A DNA stretch of 27,181 nucleotides from Mariniphaga sp. GTDB lineage: Bacteria; Bacteroidota; Bacteroidia; Bacteroidales; Prolixibacteraceae. Both the position numbers and the translations under genes were made by a program. The notes beneath the pieces are model-generated. The model saw only the letters and a list, made by a program, of their open reading frames with translations. It was not told the origin of the DNA and ran no database searches. Location: contig JANYLE010000446.1 in the NCBI GenBank assembly GCA_025363795.1, forward strand, positions 1-27,181, in the 5' to 3' direction. The number at the start of each line of letters is the position of its first letter. Within the stretch, counting starts at the first letter, position 1. Positions 10,076-17,684 of this stretch are shown piece after piece.

Positions 10076-10616
10076 ATAATTTATATCCTAATTTATCGTA
10101 TAATCAATGGAATGATGTAGGATGTGATGATCATTATGTAAATGTAATGGTGAGTTCTGGGTTTTTCAGTGAAATTTGCAGTTTTGACTATCATTGGCCA
10201 AAATAAATGAATTGTTTCGCTTCGAAAATTACACCAGAAAACTTTAAAGTGGCTTTTGTTAATGCTGGATTATTGGGCGCTTATCCCTTCCCTTAAAATA
10301 AATGAACATTATTTCCAATTTTAAAATCGACAAGTAACGAATGATTTTATAACTATACTACATTGTTGACGAATACCTGCTGATTTGCTTGGTTTCCAAT
10401 CTAGTGGGCAGTTCAAATATTTCGATTTGTATCTTTGGTCGTCGAAGTATTATTTCTTAGATCAAGACCAATAATTTTTCATGTAATGCTCGGTACAAAT
10501 TCAAAACAAACTTATTCATATACAGGAAGAATTATGTTATTGTAAATTATCCTGCAAGATTTTATGGATCGTTTTATTTAATGTATGCTTTACAACATGC
10601 GGTTTTATTTGAATGT

Positions 10617-10632
10617 TTAATCGATTAAGCTT
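10617..10632. promoter_or_regulatory. Putative LacI-family operator upstream of the regulator gene
   Basis: The stretch TTAATCGATTAAGCTT contains the perfect 12-bp palindrome TTAATCGATTAA (10617-10628) with the central CG typical of LacI-family operators. The same 16 bases occur in inverted orientation at 11732-11747, on the other side of the regulator gene. The site ends 20 bases before a TAAATTTG box, near where the -33 element would lie, which suggests autoregulation. The repeat is seen directly; binding is inferred. Confidence 0.65.
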
Positions 10633-10652
10633 AATTTTGAAAAATTATTCAT

Positions 10653-10660
10653 TAAATTTG
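10653..10660 (+). promoter_or_regulatory. Candidate -7 box of the regulator gene
   Basis: TAAATTTG matches the Bacteroidota -7 consensus TAnnTTTG exactly and lies 42 bases before the ATG at 10703. No good -33 TTTG is found at the usual 19-21 base spacing; the nearest TTTG (10636-10639) is too close. The palindrome at 10617-10628 lies just upstream, where it could block the -33 region. Confidence 0.4.
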
Positions 10661-10702
10661 CTTTTCAGATAATGCTTAATAAATGATACTATTAAAATAA
10701 AA

Positions 10703-11713
10703 ATGTCTAAAAGAACGTCTTTAAAAGATATAGCAGATAAAGTTGGAGTTTCAACTGCTCTTGTTTCATATGTAATAAATGGTCAGGAAAAAGAGAAACG
10801 CGTTGGTAAAGAAGTGGTTAAAAAAATCAGGACAGCCGCTCTTGAATTAAATTATCAGCCAAACCAGATTGCCCGAAGTTTAAGAAAAGGATCAACAAAA
10901 ACGATAGGACTTATCGTTGCTGATATTGCCAATCCCTTCTTTGGAAACCTGGCAAGGGTGATTGAAGATGAAGCGAGCAGGTTAGGTTATACCGTGATTT
11001 TCGGTAGTTCGGATGAGGACAGCGGCAAAATGGAATCATTGGTTGATATTTTAATAAACAGACAGGTGGATGGTTTTATCATAGTTCCTGCTGAAGGAAC
11101 AGAATTGCAGATAAAGGCATTACAAGAGAAAAAAATACCCCTCGTGCTGACTGACCGATATTTCATAGATGTAACAACTAATTATGTGGCACTTGACAAT
11201 TATGGAGCCTCCTTTGATGCAATCACCCATTTAATTGCAAATGGGTACAAAAAGATTGGAATGATCGCCTATAAATCAAATTTGATCCATATGCAGGAAA
11301 GGGTCCGTGGTTATATTGAAGCAATGAAGGCCAATAACCTGGAAAATGAAATTCGGTTAGAAGAGGTGCGCTATAATTATACAATGATCGATAATGAGAA
11401 AGCAATGAATAATTTGGCGATTGGCGAAAAGAAAATTGATGCCATATTATTTGCAACTAATTCATTGACTGTATCTGGTTTATATTGTATTAAGAAACTT
11501 AACCTTAAAATACCCGAAGATCTTGCGATTATCGGGTTTGACGGCAATGAGGCATTCGATTTTTTCTATACCCCCTTAACATACATTGAACAACCTATTG
11601 AAGAAATGGGAAAAGAAGCGGTTGGGATGTTGGTTGAACAGATTGACGGTTCCACAAAAATTGCCCATATTAAATTACGACATACATTAATTAAACGACA
11701 GTCGAGTTTATAG
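10703..11713 (+). CDS. LacI/GalR-family transcriptional regulator
   Basis: This 336-residue protein has the standard LacI layout. An N-terminal helix-turn-helix (LKDIADKVGVSTALVSYVIN, residues 7-26) is followed by a hinge helix (PNQIARSLRKG, 53-63) with Leu60, the residue type that wedges into the central CG of the operator. A periplasmic-binding-protein-like sensor domain with TIGLIVADIANPFFGNLAR and IIGFDG makes up the rest. Such proteins usually repress sugar catabolic genes until a sugar or its product binds. Two copies of one palindrome flank the gene, one before it and one before the GH172 gene that starts 58 bases after it. It probably controls itself and the catabolic run that follows. 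The inducer is unknown; D-arabinose, D-ribulose or a released furanoside would fit the neighbourhood. Confidence 0.93.
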   Translation: MSKRTSLKDIADKVGVSTALVSYVINGQEKEKRVGKEVVKKIRTAALELNYQPNQIARSLRKGSTKTIGLIVADIANPFFGNLARVIEDEASRLGYTVIFGSSDEDSGKMESLVDILINRQVDGFIIVPAEGTELQIKALQEKKIPLVLTDRYFIDVTTNYVALDNYGASFDAITHLIANGYKKIGMIAYKSNLIHMQERVRGYIEAMKANNLENEIRLEEVRYNYTMIDNEKAMNNLAIGEKKIDAILFATNSLTVSGLYCIKKLNLKIPEDLAIIGFDGNEAFDFFYTPLTYIEQPIEEMGKEAVGMLVEQIDGSTKIAHIKLRHTLIKRQSSL

Positions 11714-11731
11714 TTCAAATTTTACTCAAAC

Positions 11732-11747
11732 AAGCTTAATCGATTAA
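11732..11747. promoter_or_regulatory. Putative LacI-family operator upstream of the catabolic run
   Basis: AAGCTTAATCGATTAA is the exact reverse complement of 10617-10632 and contains the palindrome TTAATCGATTAA at 11736-11747. It lies 24 bases before the ATG of the first GH172 gene and just upstream of AAACTTTG (11750-11757), a one-mismatch match to the Bacteroidota -7 box TAnnTTTG. A repressor here would block the promoter of the whole downstream run. No other copy of the 12-bp palindrome was noticed in the window by eye. Confidence 0.7.
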
Positions 11748-11771
11748 TTAAACTTTGAAATCTAATAAAAA

Positions 11772-12959
11772 ATGAGACTAACAATAATTTACTTGGTAAT
11801 CAGCTTCCTGACAATCCTGGACGCTTCTTCACAATCTGCCTTTAACGGACTTGAGATGAATATGGGTAATCTCTACCGGATGTCGGACGCAAAAACCCGT
11901 TCGATTAGTCCTGAAAATTATACCGGGTCCAAAGGTAAAGGAGGAATGGCCCGGTTGGAAGATAAAGATATAGCCAATGCGGCCAATGCCAGTAATGCAG
12001 CCCGTGATTTAGGGCAGGGCTGGAAGGTTAATCCCTTCGTGCGTATCAAGCCAGGAGAGACCTTTACAATTGCAGAAATTGAAGGGATGGGTGCAATTCA
12101 GCATATCTGGATGACTCCAACTGGAAACTGGCGATTTTCTATTCTGCGTATTTATTGGGATGACGAAACTGAACCGTCTGTAGAATGTCCTGTAGGTGAT
12201 TTTTTTGGCCTGGGATGGAACAGGTATGCTCCACTTAACTCATTGGCTGTATGTGTAAACCCGGGGAGTGCTTTTAACTGCTATTGGGCTATGCCTTTCC
12301 GGAAAAAATGCAGGATTACAATGGAAAATATTAGTGATAAGGATCCTATGTCCTTGTATTATCAGATTGATTATACCCTGAGCAATGTACCTGCAGACGC
12401 AGCATATTTTCATGCTCAGTTTCGAAGGATGAATACTAATGCAACTTCAGATTATACTATTGTTGACAACATTAAAGGGAAAGGCCAGTATGTTGGCGTG
12501 TCTATGGCCTGGGGAGTAAATAATAATGGATGGTGGGGAGAAGGAGAAATCAAATTTTTCATTGATGGCGACAGCAAGTTCCCAACAATTTGCGGAACTG
12601 GTACTGAAGATTATTTCTGCGGATCATACGATTTTGATACCACAAAGAAAAATGAAGCTGGTGTTGAAGAAACTGTTTATACCGAATTCTGCAGACCTTA
12701 CTCAGGTTTGCATCAGGTTATCCGGGGCGATGGACACTATAATGTAATGCAACGGTTTGGCCTTTACCGTTGGCACATATTGGATCCGGTACGTTTTGAA
12801 AAAGACCTGAAAATAACTATTCAGGATTTGGGTTGGAGACAAGGAGGAAGGTATCTACAGCAACAATCTAACATTGCGTCAACCTGTTTCTGGTACCAGA
12901 CAGAACCTCATGCGAGCTTTCCAAAGTTACCTTCATGGCAACAACTTGAAGTAAATTAA
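11772..12959 (+). CDS. GH172 (DUF2961) family furanosidase, secreted, 395 aa
   Basis: This protein belongs to the DUF2961/GH172 family, jelly-roll enzymes that include alpha-D-fructofuranosidase/difructose-anhydride enzymes and exo-alpha-D-arabinofuranosidases acting on mycobacterial D-arabinan. Residues 1-20 are a signal peptide (ILDASSQ). Typical blocks are GMGAIQHIWMT, PSVECPVGDFFGLGWN, WWGEGE (254-259) and GTGTEDYF (275-282). By analogy to characterised members, the two catalytic Glu are probably Glu257 and Glu279. Spacing is 22, against 21 in the second GH172 here, because of one extra loop residue. The length is usual. It is the first gene after the putative operator and is 53 bases before the isomerase gene, tying a furanose-releasing enzyme to an aldose isomerase. 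Alpha-D-Araf is the favoured substrate by context; D-Fruf is the alternative. Confidence 0.88.
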   Translation: MRLTIIYLVISFLTILDASSQSAFNGLEMNMGNLYRMSDAKTRSISPENYTGSKGKGGMARLEDKDIANAANASNAARDLGQGWKVNPFVRIKPGETFTIAEIEGMGAIQHIWMTPTGNWRFSILRIYWDDETEPSVECPVGDFFGLGWNRYAPLNSLAVCVNPGSAFNCYWAMPFRKKCRITMENISDKDPMSLYYQIDYTLSNVPADAAYFHAQFRRMNTNATSDYTIVDNIKGKGQYVGVSMAWGVNNNGWWGEGEIKFFIDGDSKFPTICGTGTEDYFCGSYDFDTTKKNEAGVEETVYTEFCRPYSGLHQVIRGDGHYNVMQRFGLYRWHILDPVRFEKDLKITIQDLGWRQGGRYLQQQSNIASTCFWYQTEPHASFPKLPSWQQLEVN

Positions 12960-13012
12960 AGTCTTTATAAGTAATTTATCAGAAAAACATAGTATCAACA
13001 AAACATATTTAA

Positions 13013-14794
13013 ATGACAAACAGATTGATAGGACGCCTCCCCAAGGTAGGGATTCGTCCGGTTATTGACGGAAGAGAACGTGGTGTACGCCAATCGCTCG
13101 AAGTACAAACCATGAATATGGCTTTGGCAGCTGCAAAGTTTATTGAGGAAAACCTCCGTTTCCCGGGTGGCGAAAAAGTGGAATGTGTAATTGCGGATAC
13201 GACCATTGGCGGTGTTGCCGATGCTGCTTTCTGTGCCGACAAGTTCGAGAAAGAAGGCGTGGGCGTTTCGTTAACCGTATCACCTTGTTGGTGTTATGGG
13301 ACAGAAGTAATGGATACCAATCCTCTGCTACCCAAGGCTGTGTGGGGATTTAACGGAACAGAGCGTCCTGGAGCCGTTTACTTGGCTGCAGCCTTGGCTG
13401 GCTATAACCAGAAAGGGATTCCTGCATTCGGTATTTATGGTCACGATGTCCAGGATTCAAACGATACCAGCATACCAGAAGATGTGCAGGAAAAAATTCT
13501 TCGATTCGTAAAAGGTGGACTAGCAGTTGCACAAATGAAAGGAAAATCTTATCTGTCAATTGGAAGTACCTCAATGGGTATAGCTGGTTCAGTGGTTAAT
13601 CCAGATTTTTTTCAGGATTACCTCGGAATGCGCAATGAATCGGTTGATATGACAGAAATTCTTCGCCGTATCGATGAGAAAATCTATGATCAGGAAGAAT
13701 ACAAAAAAGCAATGGCGTGGACCAAAGCAAACTGCCCTGAAGGTGATGATCTCAATGATACTAAAGAACAATCAACTCGCGAACGTAAAGATTGGGAATG
13801 GGAATTTGTGGTTAAGATGACCCTTATTTGTCGTGATTTAATGATAGGCAATCCTGTCCTGAAGAAACTTGGTTTCGGCGAAGAAGCAAGGGGACGCAAC
13901 GCTTTACTGGCCGGTTTTCAGGGACAGCGACATTGGAGTGACCATTTTCCGAATGCCGACTTCACTGAAGCCTTGCTCAATTCGTCGTTTGACTGGAACG
14001 GAACCCGACAAGCTTTTGTATTTGCAACTGAAAACGACAGTTTGAATGGTATTACCATGTTATTCGGACATTTGTTGTCCAACACTGCACAAATTTTCTC
14101 TGATGTTCGCACCTACTGGAGTCCGGATGCCGTAAAACGTGTTACCGGTAAAGCATTAACCGGAATAGCAGAAAACGGAATCATTCACCTGATTAATTCT
14201 GGTTCTACCACTCTTGATGCCACTGCTATGCAGCGCGATAAAGACGGAAAACCAGCCATGAAGCCATTTTGGGAAGTTACCGAAGAGGAAGTTGCCAAAT
14301 GTCTGGAAACCACCAATTGGTGCCCTGCCAGTAAAGGTTATTTCCGCGGGGGAGGTTATTCTTCTCATTTTAAGACAAAGGGGACCATGCCGGTAACCAT
14401 GTCACGTTTAAACCTGGTAAAAGGATTAGGGCCAGTATTACAGATTGCCGAAGGCTGGACTGTTGAATTGCCTGAAGATATTCACGCTGTACTGGATAAA
14501 CGTACTGACCCGACCTGGCCAACAACCTGGTTTGTTCCACGCTTAAATAACTCCGAACCATTTAAAGATGTATACAGCGTAATGGCCAACTGGGGCGCCA
14601 ATCATGGGGCAATTTCGTATGGACACATTGGTGCCGACCTGATTACACTTGCTTCGATGTTGCGCATTCCGGTTTGTATGCACAATGTTGCTTCCGAAAA
14701 AATATTCAGGCCAAGTGTCTGGGCATCAATGGGAAGCGAAAAAGAAGCTGCCGATTATAAGGCTTGCGAGATTTACGGACCATTATATTCTTGA
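13013..14794 (+). CDS. fucI: L-fucose/D-arabinose isomerase
   Basis: This 593-residue cytoplasmic enzyme matches FucI along its whole length (E. coli FucI is 591 aa). FucI converts L-fucose to L-fuculose and also D-arabinose to D-ribulose, using Mn2+. The metal ligands are conserved at a constant offset of three from the E. coli numbering: Glu340 (ATENDSLNG), Asp364 (SDVRTYW) and His531 (NHGAISYGH). There is no signal peptide. Neither a fucosidase nor fuculokinase/aldolase gene is in the window, while GH172 enzymes flank it, so a role as D-arabinose isomerase is favoured. Its G+C content is visibly above that of susC (a hand-counted 60-base line at 13201 has 33 G/C against 21 at 1741), suggesting a separate origin. 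Bases 13082-13204 are repeated exactly at the left window edge. A hairpin follows the stop codon. Confidence 0.95.
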   Translation: MTNRLIGRLPKVGIRPVIDGRERGVRQSLEVQTMNMALAAAKFIEENLRFPGGEKVECVIADTTIGGVADAAFCADKFEKEGVGVSLTVSPCWCYGTEVMDTNPLLPKAVWGFNGTERPGAVYLAAALAGYNQKGIPAFGIYGHDVQDSNDTSIPEDVQEKILRFVKGGLAVAQMKGKSYLSIGSTSMGIAGSVVNPDFFQDYLGMRNESVDMTEILRRIDEKIYDQEEYKKAMAWTKANCPEGDDLNDTKEQSTRERKDWEWEFVVKMTLICRDLMIGNPVLKKLGFGEEARGRNALLAGFQGQRHWSDHFPNADFTEALLNSSFDWNGTRQAFVFATENDSLNGITMLFGHLLSNTAQIFSDVRTYWSPDAVKRVTGKALTGIAENGIIHLINSGSTTLDATAMQRDKDGKPAMKPFWEVTEEEVAKCLETTNWCPASKGYFRGGGYSSHFKTKGTMPVTMSRLNLVKGLGPVLQIAEGWTVELPEDIHAVLDKRTDPTWPTTWFVPRLNNSEPFKDVYSVMANWGANHGAISYGHIGADLITLASMLRIPVCMHNVASEKIFRPSVWASMGSEKEAADYKACEIYGPLYS

Positions 14795-14820
14795 TATTAA
14801 TGCCGGAAACAAATGAAATA

Positions 14821-14865
14821 TGCCATGATAAAATTCTGACACACAGCAGAATGACTATCATGGCA
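14821..14865 (+). terminator. Two-tier stem-loop after fucI
   Basis: The outer arms TGCCATGATA (14821-14830) and TATCATGGCA (14856-14865) pair perfectly over 10 bp. Inside, ATTCTG (14833-14838) pairs with CAGAAT (14847-14852) around an eight-base loop, with a small internal bulge between the two stems. No T-tract follows. It could terminate, attenuate or stabilise the lacI-controlled transcript between the isomerase and the genes downstream. Confidence 0.55.
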
Positions 14866-14902
14866 AGTTCCAATAGGCAGTTTAAAAATAAATTATAAAC
14901 GC

Positions 14903-16174
14903 ATGAAAAATATACTTTTTAATAATTGTCGACGGGGTATATACATCGTACCGCTTGTTTTTCTGGTTGCCTGTGCCTCTCCGACAAAAAAAAAATCAAA
15001 TATGGTGAACCAGAAAACTAATTTTGTAAAGGGATCATACGGTTATGATATAGCGTTTTTTGAAAATAAAAATATTCAAACTATTGAATTAAAAGACGAT
15101 CTGTCGAAGGCCAGTCTTCTTCTCTTGCCAGGTTACCAAGGGCGCGTAATGACTAGTTCTGCCAAGGGAAATGAAGGCACAAGCTTTGGCTGGATCAACT
15201 ATAAACTGATTGAATCAGGTGAAGTAAGTAATCAATTTAATCCTTATGGGGGTGAAGAACGCTTATGGGTAGGACCCGAGGGAGGACCATTTTCAATCTA
15301 CTTTCCAAAAGGTAAAGAACAGATATATGCAAATTGGATGGTTCCCAAAGAAATTGATACAAAGCCCTTTGAGGTGGTTACCCAAACTCCAAGTAGTGTT
15401 AGTTTCAGGAGAGAGTTTGCATTGCCCAACGCATCAGGTACAAACATGGAAATTGGTTTAGAGCGTTCTGTAAAGTTACTTACTTGTGTAGAAGCCGAAA
15501 AGGCGTTGCAGCTTTCGTTGGATACATCACTGAATTATGTTGCCTACGAATCGGAAAACATATTGACCAATAAAGGCAAATCAGCTTGGACTGAAGAAAC
15601 CGGTTTCTTGTCAATTTGGCTGTTGGCGATGTTTAATCCATCTGAAGAAGGAGTCGTTTTTATACCGTTCAAAGAAGGAAGTGAAGCAGAACTGGGAAAA
15701 ATCGTAACTGACGATTATTTCGGGAAAGTGCCTTCTGATAGGTTGGTTGTGAAAAATGGAGTAATATTTTTCAAAACAGACGGAAAATGTAGAAGTAAAA
15801 TAGGCATTTCTCCTAAAAGAGCTTTATCATATTGTGGTAGTTATGATCCGATTAAAAGGGTACTTACATTACTTTGGTATTCAAAACCGGAAATGCCAGC
15901 AAAATATGTAAACTCTAAATGGGGCAATCATGACAATCTGCTTAGCGGGGATGTCGTCAATTCATATAATGATGGCCCAGTGGAAGATGGATCGGTTATG
16001 GGGCCGTTCTATGAAATTGAAAGTTCCTCACCGGCAGCAATACTTTCACCCGGTGAAAAGATTACCCACAAACAACGGATTTTTCATATTTCCGGTGATG
16101 AAACTAAGTTAAGTTTAATTACTGAAAAGTTGTTCAATTTGCCAATTTTTGCGATTAAGCAAGCCTTCAAATAA
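14903..16174 (+). CDS. DUF6786-like lipoprotein, possibly mutarotase-fold
   Basis: This 423-residue protein carries a lipoprotein signal with Cys24 (FLVAC) and is probably anchored in an outer or periplasmic membrane face. The block GGEERLWVGPEGG (116-128) and the overall beta-rich sequence resemble a Bacteroidota family I believe is DUF6786. That family looks like galactose-mutarotase-type beta-sandwiches, but I recall this from sequence likeness only. No catalytic residue can be named with confidence. It lies between fucI and the fucP-type transporter, 108 bases and 115 bases from them, so it may handle the released sugar, for example as an anomer-interconverting or sugar-binding protein. 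Its presence between an isomerase and a transporter fits a role in processing free sugar rather than polymer. Confidence 0.7.
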   Translation: MKNILFNNCRRGIYIVPLVFLVACASPTKKKSNMVNQKTNFVKGSYGYDIAFFENKNIQTIELKDDLSKASLLLLPGYQGRVMTSSAKGNEGTSFGWINYKLIESGEVSNQFNPYGGEERLWVGPEGGPFSIYFPKGKEQIYANWMVPKEIDTKPFEVVTQTPSSVSFRREFALPNASGTNMEIGLERSVKLLTCVEAEKALQLSLDTSLNYVAYESENILTNKGKSAWTEETGFLSIWLLAMFNPSEEGVVFIPFKEGSEAELGKIVTDDYFGKVPSDRLVVKNGVIFFKTDGKCRSKIGISPKRALSYCGSYDPIKRVLTLLWYSKPEMPAKYVNSKWGNHDNLLSGDVVNSYNDGPVEDGSVMGPFYEIESSSPAAILSPGEKITHKQRIFHISGDETKLSLITEKLFNLPIFAIKQAFK

Positions 16175-16205
16175 ATATAAAATCATTGAATTTAACCTGA
16201 CACTT

Positions 16206-16231
16206 CCCCGACGAATTCTCGACAATTGGGG
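16206..16231. repeat. Bulged inverted repeat between the DUF6786-like gene and fucP
   Basis: CCCC (16206-16209) and AATT (16214-16217) pair with AATT (16224-16227) and GGGG (16228-16231), with a four-base bulge on the left arm and a six-base loop. It lies in a short G/C-rich patch (about 16200-16270) unlike the AT-rich spacers elsewhere. It may be a weak transcript-end or processing structure; the function is uncertain. Confidence 0.3.
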
Positions 16232-16289
16232 CAGGCTGGGATTAATTCGCCCTCGTGTACTGACGCCATTAAATAACAAATAACTAATA

Positions 16290-17624
16290 ATGAAAAAAAG
16301 TAAAGTATCTCTAATTAAAAGTCCTGATGGAACATCCTATCTGATTCCATTCATATTGATTACAAGCTTGTTTTTGCTTTGGGGATTTGCGCACGGCCTT
16401 TTAGATGTACTGAACAAGCATTTCCAGAATATTCTGAATGTATCTAAGGCTCAATCTGGATTTGTGCAATTTTCGCTTTATATTGGCTACTTCGCCATGG
16501 CTATTCCTGCCGGGCTTATCATGAAACGATTTGGGTACAAAAAGGGGATTATATTCGGGTTACTTCTTTTCGCGACAGGTGCATTTTTATTTTACCCCGC
16601 TGCTAAATTTGAATCTTTCTGGCCTTTTTTACTTGCATTGTTCATTATTGCGTGCGGCTTAACTTGTCTCGAAACAGCGGCTAATCCATATACAACGGTA
16701 CTGGGACCAAAAGAAACAGCATCTCAGCGAATCAATTTTTCTCAGTCATTCAACGGATTGGGCTGGATTCTTGGGCCATTAATCGGGGGTTTGCTCATTT
16801 TTGGGTCGAACGAAACAGGTGCCGGAAAATTTGATTCGCTATTGACACCTTATATGTTGATTGGCAGCATTGTACTGGTTGTTGCAGTAGCGTTTGTTTT
16901 TACATCGTTGCCAGAAATCAAAGAAGAGCCCAATCATGCACAGGAAGAAAATCCTCCGATGCGCATGCTGCTGAAACACCCTTTTTTCATTCTTGCAGTG
17001 GTTGCACAATTTACATATGTCGCAGCTCAAACTGGAGTTAATTCATTCTTTATTAATTATGTAACTGAAGAATTACCCAATGTTCAGAATCCAATCATGC
17101 ACTTGATGCAAAACCTAGGTGCTTTTGGTGAGGTATTTATGCCAAGGAATCCGGAGCAGGCTGCGTCACTTATCTTGGCTTTTGGTGGAATGGGGCTTTT
17201 TTGGGTTGGGCGTTTATTTGGATCTTGGCTACTTGGATTTGTTTCACCTGGAAAACTACTAATGTTATATGGATTCACTAATGCCATATTAATGTTATTG
17301 GTTGTTTTGGGGTTGGGCACTGTTTCTGTAGTTGCCTTATTCAGTTGTTATTTCTTTATGTCTGTAATGTTTCCAACGATTTTTGCATTGGGTATTAGCG
17401 ATTTAGGGACGCTTACCAAAAAAGGATCCTCATTTTTGGTAATGGCAGTTGCTGGAGGGGCTTTCTGTCCCCCTCTGATGGGATATATCGCAGATACTTT
17501 CAATATGGCCGTTGGATTCTTGATCCCGCTAGCTTGTTTTATATTTATTTGCTATTTCGGCGTTATATCCGTAAGAAAATCAATTGCTAGCAATGGTTAT
17601 GAAAAAGCCATACAATCGCTATAA
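16290..17624 (+). CDS. fucP: FucP-type MFS sugar:H+ symporter
   Basis: This 444-residue inner-membrane protein has about 12 hydrophobic segments and matches the FHS/FucP branch of the major facilitator superfamily. E. coli FucP carries L-fucose with a proton and also accepts D-arabinose and L-galactose. The key acidic residues of FucP, Asp46 and Glu135, correspond here to Asp39 (GLLDVL) and Glu128 (CLETAANPY), with an identical offset of seven. PAGLIMKRFGYKKGI and LGPLIGGLL are also typical. It should bring the monosaccharide released in the periplasm to FucI in the cytoplasm. The pairing of a FucI-type isomerase with a FucP-type carrier is classical; the lack of fucosidases makes D-arabinose the more likely cargo. 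The gene is 60 bases before the second GH172 gene. Other sugars carried by this branch (glucose, galactose, glucosamine) cannot be excluded. Confidence 0.88.
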   Translation: MKKSKVSLIKSPDGTSYLIPFILITSLFLLWGFAHGLLDVLNKHFQNILNVSKAQSGFVQFSLYIGYFAMAIPAGLIMKRFGYKKGIIFGLLLFATGAFLFYPAAKFESFWPFLLALFIIACGLTCLETAANPYTTVLGPKETASQRINFSQSFNGLGWILGPLIGGLLIFGSNETGAGKFDSLLTPYMLIGSIVLVVAVAFVFTSLPEIKEEPNHAQEENPPMRMLLKHPFFILAVVAQFTYVAAQTGVNSFFINYVTEELPNVQNPIMHLMQNLGAFGEVFMPRNPEQAASLILAFGGMGLFWVGRLFGSWLLGFVSPGKLLMLYGFTNAILMLLVVLGLGTVSVVALFSCYFFMSVMFPTIFALGISDLGTLTKKGSSFLVMAVAGGAFCPPLMGYIADTFNMAVGFLIPLACFIFICYFGVISVRKSIASNGYEKAIQSL

Positions 17625-17684
17625 GGAAAATTTAAATCAATAAAATATATTATTATCATATTTAAACGAAAATATTTTCTAATT

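Larger units (their letters stand above)
10045..10702. other. 658-bp gene-free stretch between the GH116 gene and the regulator
   Basis: No convincing gene is seen. A single frame stays open from about 10066 to a stop at 10204-10206. A 29-codon ATG frame continues directly in the same phase to 10296. Neither resembles a family I recognise, and they could be remains of a decayed gene. The tandem 7-base repeat GGTAATC occurs at 10061-10074. The right end holds the putative operator (10617-10632) and promoter of the LacI-type gene. The stretch probably separates two transcription units. Confidence 0.6.

Noticed and set aside
13009..14561. Several minus-strand open frames across fucI
   Set aside because: They are antisense shadows of a fully conserved isomerase gene, whose metal ligands and length match the family.
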